Shown in pieces: positions 57,384 through 64,000 of a stretch of 64,000 nt of DNA (position 1 is its first letter; every line of letters begins with the position of its first letter). Origin of the DNA: Coprinellus micaceus (lineage: Eukaryota > Basidiomycota > Agaricomycetes > Agaricales > Psathyrellaceae); assembly GCA_951394405.1 (NCBI GenBank), contig OX596335.1, positions 1,178,001 through 1,242,000 on the forward strand, in the 5' to 3' direction. The translations under genes and the position numbers were made by a program. The notes below the pieces were generated by a model. The model did not search any database. It was not told where the DNA came from and was given only the letters and a program-made list of their open reading frames with translations.

Positions 57384-58707
57384 CTAGTCGAGGGAATATA
57401 CACGCTTGGGCACCTTCTTATGTGCCTCCCTCAGTCTTGGAAGGAAGGAGTCCAAATACCTGAAACAGGCGTTGAATGTGAGCACAGAGCATGCCATCCT
57501 AGAGAGTCACTCCAAACTTACTTCAACCCCTTCTTCCTCGCAGGGTCATACTCCTCCAAATAATCCACAAGCTGGTTCGCGGCGTCGCAAAAGTTACGTT
57601 CGGCGAAGACATATGTTTCCTCCATCAACTTTGAGTGGTAAACTTCGTACCCAATGCCCAGCGCCATGCTGGATGAATATCCGTTGAAGTCTCGGTTTAG
57701 GGTCCACGAATTGACGTAGAATGGGTTCACGGCCTCAGCATCATTGTTGGGAGTAGCTCTGGCCTTCCCCTTGCTGTCGTCCTTCTCAGCAGGGTGTGGG
57801 TCAAGCTCGAGACCGGCGGTGTCAAGTGGAACCCTCCAGGTGTGCTCATCATCGAGGTAGCGAATCGTGTCCGGTACGATGCACGGTTGAATTTCCTTCG
57901 CCTTGTCCCAGGTAAGCTTCGAGAAGAATTCCCACCCGCGCTCGGCGTATTTCTTGTACGCCTTTTCTGTTGCCTCGTGCCACTCATACCCGAATTGCAG
58001 GGCTATGCGTTTGTCGAAAGTTGCCTTGGGGTAGAGTGAATACGCCATATCGGCGGTGATGAAATTCACGACCGGAGCTAGGATCTCAGGGTCAGCCACA
58101 AGGAACGAGGTTCATGCGAGGCGAACGCACTGCTGTGGAAGTAGAGTATGCAGTCAAGAGGGGAGCGGCGACAGCTGATGAGCTGGATCTCGAGGTCCCG
58201 TTTCTTGTTCTTGAACTTGAGAAGATCCGATAACTGACTGTTGTACACAAATTCTCCCTGGGTACCCGTGCGATGCAGAACCGACAGATTACGAGGCTTG
58301 ATTTCCACATCTTCATACTTGGGCTCTTGCTGTGCGCCCGGCTGGAATACGTATCCCTCGTGGTTAATGAGGTGGGATCCAAGGTCTTTAACACTCTCCG
58401 GGTAGACAAAGATGTCGAGGTCGGAGCCGTAGTAGAATGTGCGATCCAAGAACTGGAGAGCGTTGGATCCCGAGATGAGGAACTTGTACTTGACTTGCAG
58501 TTTTCTGAGCGCGAGAGGGTCTGACACAAAGTGTTCGAGATGCCTGTTAATGTTGTACGCGAGACTCTGGAAGCTGGCAGCAGCATCCCGAAGGAGACGA
58601 CATGTCTTGCCCAACCTGATGATATCAGCAGGCGAGAGACATGCCAGGACCACATTGGACGCCGGGGGGCAGTTGAATAGGTCCTCGACGAGCTCTGGCT
58701 GGGACAT
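57384..58707 (-). CDS. F-box-like protein with nucleotidyltransferase-type signature, unknown function
   Basis: Three exons. The N-terminus (MSQPELVEDLFNCPPASNVV; LSPADIIRLGKTCRLLRDAA) looks like an F-box. The next part has KFLISGSNALQFLDRTFYYG then SDLDIFVYPESVKDL: a G-S at residues 80-81 and D96-x-D98 match the hG[GS]x9-13Dh[DE]h signature of the polymerase-beta-like nucleotidyltransferase fold. NKKRDLEIQLISC (D171-x-E173) could supply the third carboxylate. A C-terminal region has PVVNFITADMAYSLYPKATF, LTWDKAKEIQPCIVPDTIRY, RTFRV-like loops and FAERNFCDAANQLVDYLEEY. I remember this as an uncharacterised family repeated in Agaricomycete genomes; enzymatic activity is inference only. It shares a 124-nt divergent promoter with the gene at 58832. 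Confidence 0.8.
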
Positions 58708-58831
58708 GGTGGTCGAGGAGGAAGGAACGAGGTCGGTCGGCACGTGGGGCGCGTTCCAATTAACCGCGCGCCAAATGAGGAAGTAGACCCCTCTTGACTC
58801 CTGCCTCCACCCCGACCCAGCCCAGATCGCC

Positions 58832-60548
58832 ATGAACGGGTATCCGTACGGCGGCTACTATGCCCAGCCACCGCCCATGCAGCAGCAGCAGCAGTCCGCG
58901 TACACTCCTCACCAGCATCCCCACATGATGCCTGGCCCGCCCCAGGGATACCAGCCCTTCAACTACCCGCCCCATCCGTCCCAGAACATGCCCCCAGGCC
59001 CCGTCCCTGTTAGCTTCGATGCCGAGTCCTACATGCAGGACTACACCAACACCTCGACCCATTCGAAGAAGAGTAAAAGGAGGCAATCTGCGCCGTCGGG
59101 GACCGCAATTGCACCCCCGCCATTGAAGAGTGCGATGAAGAAATCGTCGACCTCAGCCACTCCGATGGTGAACACCCTCGACTTTCCGGGGTACAATGGC
59201 AACACGAGTTATACTGCGGGTGCCAACTTCAACGGGAACACGAGCTATAATGGAAATATGCCCTATGGAGCGACGACGTCGACCGCGAACACTGGATATC
59301 CGTTGGAGAGGACACGTACGAATTCACTGCACGGGAGGAGGAGGGCACCCTCTAATGCAGCGTACTCGCAAGACCACACTGGGATGGACCCACCATTTGT
59401 ACCACGTTCGTCCCCTCTTCATCCCCAGTCCTGCACTCATATCTAATCATGCCCTCTGCCCCGTAGTGCATATGTTCGTCTCATTCCAAGGCTGGAACGA
59501 ACTTCACTTTGAAAACATCACAGAATTTGGTCTCCAGGAGATTCGCAGTATGATCTTTCCTCTATGGGAGGATGGCATCGAGAACCAAATCGTCACTTCG
59601 ACCGAGTGTATAGTTAAATTCCGGAACCAGCCATGGGACACGACCGGACCCAACAGCCTCATGTAAGTCCAGTCCCTCTTTCCCTGCATCTCCGGTTGGG
59701 GGCACCGGGGACGTGCTGTGTGCAGGGTCCACCCATCGTGGCCCACTGGCCCACAGACGAGTTGGGCACCTGTATGTCCACTCTTTCAGTGGGCCGCCGT
59801 CCAGAGCGCAAGATGCCTACACTAAATTTTCGGGGCGTCGATATCGCCTGGACTCTTGAAGATTAAATCTTATCTCCGCATATTCACCACACCAACAGGG
59901 CTCTTCGCCTTATCCAACAGCTCTTCAATCTCTGCGCCGTTCGAGTACGCCTTCGCCTTCCCCCCTCTAGTGCATCTCATTAATAACCACTCCTCCCAGG
60001 GCTACACCTTCCGCACGGCGATATCAATCGGCCAGGCCCACCCACGCCTCGTCTTCGAAGTCGCCGCCCCAGAACCCCGCGACTTCTTCATCGCGTACTT
60101 CTCTTCAGGAGGGCGTAAATTCACCTTGGTGGAACCGCCGAACCATGTAGATCTGGCGCTGGCGGCGCACTTGAAGAAAGCGCTGGGAAGAAAGCTAGCG
60201 ACAGAACATGTCGAGGGGAGTAATTTGAGGATTATTGAAGTCAAGAAGAAGCCTGGAGGTTTGAATGGTGAGTATTTGGATTCAATTCCACAGGGACTAG
60301 AAGCTAATGATGGGGTATCTCGTGTTGCAGCCCCGGAAGTGGAATACAGCCTTTTCCTCGCACACGTCCTTAGAGCATTGTCGGAACTCAACTTCGAGCT
60401 CGAGTGCTCCATACCCCTCCTCAGGAAACAGGCCATGGGGATGCGAACTTCTCAGCAGGAGATTATGGTCTTTAGGTCGACACCAGACCGGGGCGAACCA
60501 CACGAGCACCGTCGACACGGGTCGCTTCGAAGGCACGAGGACCGCTGA
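58832..60548 (+). CDS. Conserved-type fungal protein of unknown function
   Basis: The N-terminal exon (about 195 codons) is disordered: MNGYPYGGYYAQPPPMQQQQ, a Pro/Gln/Tyr/Asn-rich start, then a basic KKSKRRQSAP patch and an Asn/Gly/Thr-rich stretch. The structured part has VHMFVSFQGWNELHFENITE, FGLQEIRSMIFPLWEDGIEN and VKFRNQPWDTTGP. After introns come ALRLIQQLFNLCAVRGYTFR, TAISIGQAHPRLVFEVAAPE, PRDFFIAYFSSGGRKFTLVE and YSLFLAHVLRALSELNFELE, ending with a His/Arg-rich tail. I remember similar two-part domains in many Agaricomycete proteins, but know no function for them. The exon structure between 59660 and 60000 is uncertain. The prion-like composition of the N-terminus hints at condensate formation, which is speculation. 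Confidence 0.7.
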
Positions 60549-61259
60549 AGCTCGACCAAAAAATTATATTCAAAACGGTTCTCCACCAAGCTGCCCACGG
60601 TTGACAAATGAGTGCCTTTTCTACTTGTCGCGATTCATCCAACTACGATTACCCACGACGATACAAAGATTCAGACACGATACCGTTCTCTCGTCCCACG
60701 TTCATACCAGATTCACCCCCCTCCCCCCACGCTTCTTGTGATCTTGGACACTTGACTTCCTTCAGCCTACTGCGAATATTATTCCTCCCCATCCATCACA
60801 CTTTATCCCCGCCTTCTTGCCTCTGGATACACCCAGATCACCATCGTTCTGTTTCCTCTATCTCTTGCTAATTATGTTGTCCCTTGCGTCTCCCTCTTCC
60901 TCACCGGCTCCGCCGTTTCATTATCTCTCTAGGTACCCCGGAACACACACACACACACAGAGTCTTTTTGTAACACTACCCGCCTGTAATAGCCCACAAA
61001 GCGATTCACTTCGTAGAGGCGTCGATGCCTTACCGGGTATATAACGAATTCCAATTAGCAGTAGTAAAAAACTAGATGTATGCAGCTTCTTGTATTTATA
61101 TCGTTGGCACTGTTGCTTCAAGCTTCCAGTTGTAGTTCTCTTTCCTTCCTTCTTCCCGCTTCCACCCCAGTCTATAAATCAAGCACCGTCACCAACAATT
61201 GCCCTATGCCTTGTGGTCAATCCAAGCGGGTGATATTGCTGGTAGTTCAGAAGCAGCGT
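60549..61259. other. Intergenic between convergent genes
   Basis: About 0.7 kb between the unknown gene ending at 60548 and the IDI1 stop. It is pyrimidine-rich on the plus strand and contains the AC repeat noted separately. No gene seen. Confidence 0.5.
60943..60959. repeat. (AC)8 microsatellite
   Basis: Eight AC units with an extra A in non-coding sequence; a likely length-variable marker. Confidence 0.9.
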
Positions 61260-62439
<1,180 letters not shown>

Positions 62440-63017
62440 CTTCTTCTTCTCAAGTGTGTTGGACGGGAACTTGGTGGTGGTGGTAGTCGATGTGGAAGCA
62501 ACGGCGCGTAAGTTTATGCAGAAACTCTTGTTCCTGATGTTAATGAAGGTCGTCGAAAAGTTGTGACCTCGAACCGGGGGGCGAACTGGTATCCGGTGGG
62601 TTGCAAGCCTGGGTAATGAGCAGAGCCTGGTGGTAGTAAGGAGTGAAGGAGACGACAGCTTGGTTGAATGTCGGCCGGAGTGGTTGTAATTGTGATGAGT
62701 GACCCGGAGATGAAAAGAGAAAACGCAAGTGGTGCCATGTCCAGCAATTTATCGTCGGACTCCACCACGTATCTACTGGTCTCGAGTCCTGAGACTATGC
62801 CAAGGTAGGTACTCTACTGGATATTTGATAGTCCATCCGTGAGGAATAGAACCGCGGGCCAGCCACTTCCATGCCGCGAGCCAATAGGATGCCGTACGTT
62901 TTTCGAATCTTTCGAGCGGCCGTTCCATCAAATTCTGGCGCTTATTATCAGACGGGGGCTTTCTGCGGCGTGCATGGGTCGATTGGAGGCAGGGAGATGG
63001 ATACATCGTGTCATACG
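62440..63017. other. Intergenic, no gene seen
   Basis: 578 nt between the IDI1 start and the stop of the cohesin-subunit gene; presumed IDI1 promoter and 3' untranslated region of the upstream gene. Confidence 0.5.
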
Positions 63018-64000
63018 CTACGCTAATATGTCAATAACAACATTATCGTATGGCACGGGCTGCTCAAGTCGAATTAGATCCTTGGTCGCCAGGACTGTAT
63101 CAAGTGAGTGAAGGGCGAGCATGGCAGAGGAACGCGGGAAGCGTACCCAAGCAGTGGTAGAATGCCGCAGCGGCGACATGTCGAGTACTCGTCGCTTGGG
63201 GGACAACGAGGTCAAACTTGAGCCGCTCTCCTACTTTGAGAGTCCGATACTGCATCTTCGCATACCTGTGGGGATGTAAGTCAGCCACAGACCCTCAATA
63301 CGGTGCCTGGACTTGCTCTAAGAAATTGAACGAGTTTCGCTCTAAGGTCGCGAGCCGCACTTCGGATTTCTGGGTTTCTTCCGCTTGTGTGTCAGCAGGA
63401 GGTGCAGCCTCGTCAACTAAAGGAAGGCTTGAGTCACGGCGTAGCACAAGTGTTTTCAAGCGAATGCCGCGACTCACCGTTGAACTCGTAATCCACATCC
63501 ATCCCCGCCGGCGTCCCGTTGATAATTGGCGAGAATCCATGCCCACCTCCCATATGGCTACCCGGTGCCACGGAGCTCCTCCTGCTCGTCGAGTTCCCCC
63601 TCAGCCGAATCTCGACATGGTCGACAGGGACATTGTCTAGATCATCACCATTAAGGCCAGCGAAAGGTTCATTTCCAGAGGAGGAACTAGGCCCTCCTGT
63701 ACCGGCTGCGTGGTCCCAGGGAAAGAGGGAGCTGCGCTGTGAACCGCTATTGCCTCCTCCTTTGGGTTGTTGAGTTCCAAGGAAGTCGAGGCCGAGTTGG
63801 CTGCCACCGAAGACGGAGCTAGGGCGGGAGGCGCGTCGCGCTTGGCCGGGTTCCTAGGTTGAAACGATTACAAACTTGAGTCGACGAAGGGGGCTTGTGG
63901 ACTCACCTCTGAAGAGCCGCGATGGGCATTCTCCTGGGCGAATTCGTTTCCTTGCTCAAACAGGCCTGCACCAAGGTCAGCCTATCTCGGCTAGGAACAA
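63018..64000 (-). CDS. Rec8/Rad21-family cohesin kleisin subunit, C-terminal part (cut by window edge)
   Basis: The gene enters from the right edge, so its N-terminus is missing. Visible exons encode a disordered region (ARRASRPSSVFGGSQLGLDF, HVEIRLRGNSTSRRSSVAPG, NGTPAGMDVDYEFN) and the conserved C-terminal winged helix that binds the SMC1 head: SEVRLATLERNSFNFLEQ or FLEY, YAKMQYRTLKVGERLKFDLV, STRHVAAAAFYHCL and LATKDLIRLEQPVPYDNVVI, ending DILA. The H-V-A-A-x-A-F-Y-x-x-L-V-L-x-T-K core fits kleisins; the length of the loop and the RLRGNS stretch favour meiotic Rec8 over mitotic Rad21, but without the N-terminus this is not decided. Kleisins close the cohesin ring and are cleaved by separase. 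The last intron lies at about 63100-63160. Confidence 0.8.

Overview
The window looks like nuclear DNA of a filamentous basidiomycete, most likely an Agaricomycete. The evidence is dense protein-coding genes on both strands, many short (about 45-65 nt) GT-AG introns, conserved eukaryotic housekeeping genes, F-box proteins, and several families I know mainly from mushroom-forming fungi. I see no prokaryotic operons, CRISPR array, rRNA or convincing tRNA.

Layout. 0-7 kb is gene-poor and partly unreadable. It holds two tandem minus-strand glutathione S-transferases (the first cut by the window edge) and a small spliced Cys-rich protein. 7-23.4 kb is a minus-strand block: two tandem mucin-like single-pass membrane proteins, a Rab4 GTPase, D-serine dehydratase (Dsd1) next to a RidA-type enamine/imine deaminase, an RBM39-like splicing factor and a coiled-coil protein. 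23.7-28 kb (plus) carries PEX16 and an SH3-PX-BAR sorting nexin. 28-37 kb (minus) carries a CorA-type Mg2+ transporter, Rrp36 and a large multipass membrane protein. 37-46 kb has an F-box protein, a GT31 glycosyltransferase, a GST-fold protein, Sgt1 and dihydrofolate reductase. 46-53 kb has mitochondrial bL36, an SLC35F-like transporter, a PPZ-type phosphatase and uS17. 52.7-57 kb has DNA ligase I and mitochondrial pyruvate carrier 1. 57-64 kb has an F-box-like/nucleotidyltransferase-like protein, an unknown conserved protein, isopentenyl-diphosphate isomerase and the C-terminal part of a Rec8/Rad21 cohesin subunit running off the right edge.

How the genes relate. Most are unrelated housekeeping neighbours. 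The clearest functional pairing is Dsd1 with RidA: D-serine dehydration releases 2-aminoacrylate, the reactive enamine that RidA proteins hydrolyse. Other points are an apparent mitochondrial leader encoded by a spliced upstream exon of DNA ligase I, a Ser replacing the first Gly of the GMN signature in the CorA protein, a GC-AG intron inside the Rab4 P-loop, a 12-nt terminal exon in bL36m, and the F-box-like protein with a nucleotidyltransferase-type GS/DxD signature. Exon boundaries were assigned by eye from splice signals and protein-family continuity; coordinates span start to stop codon including introns.
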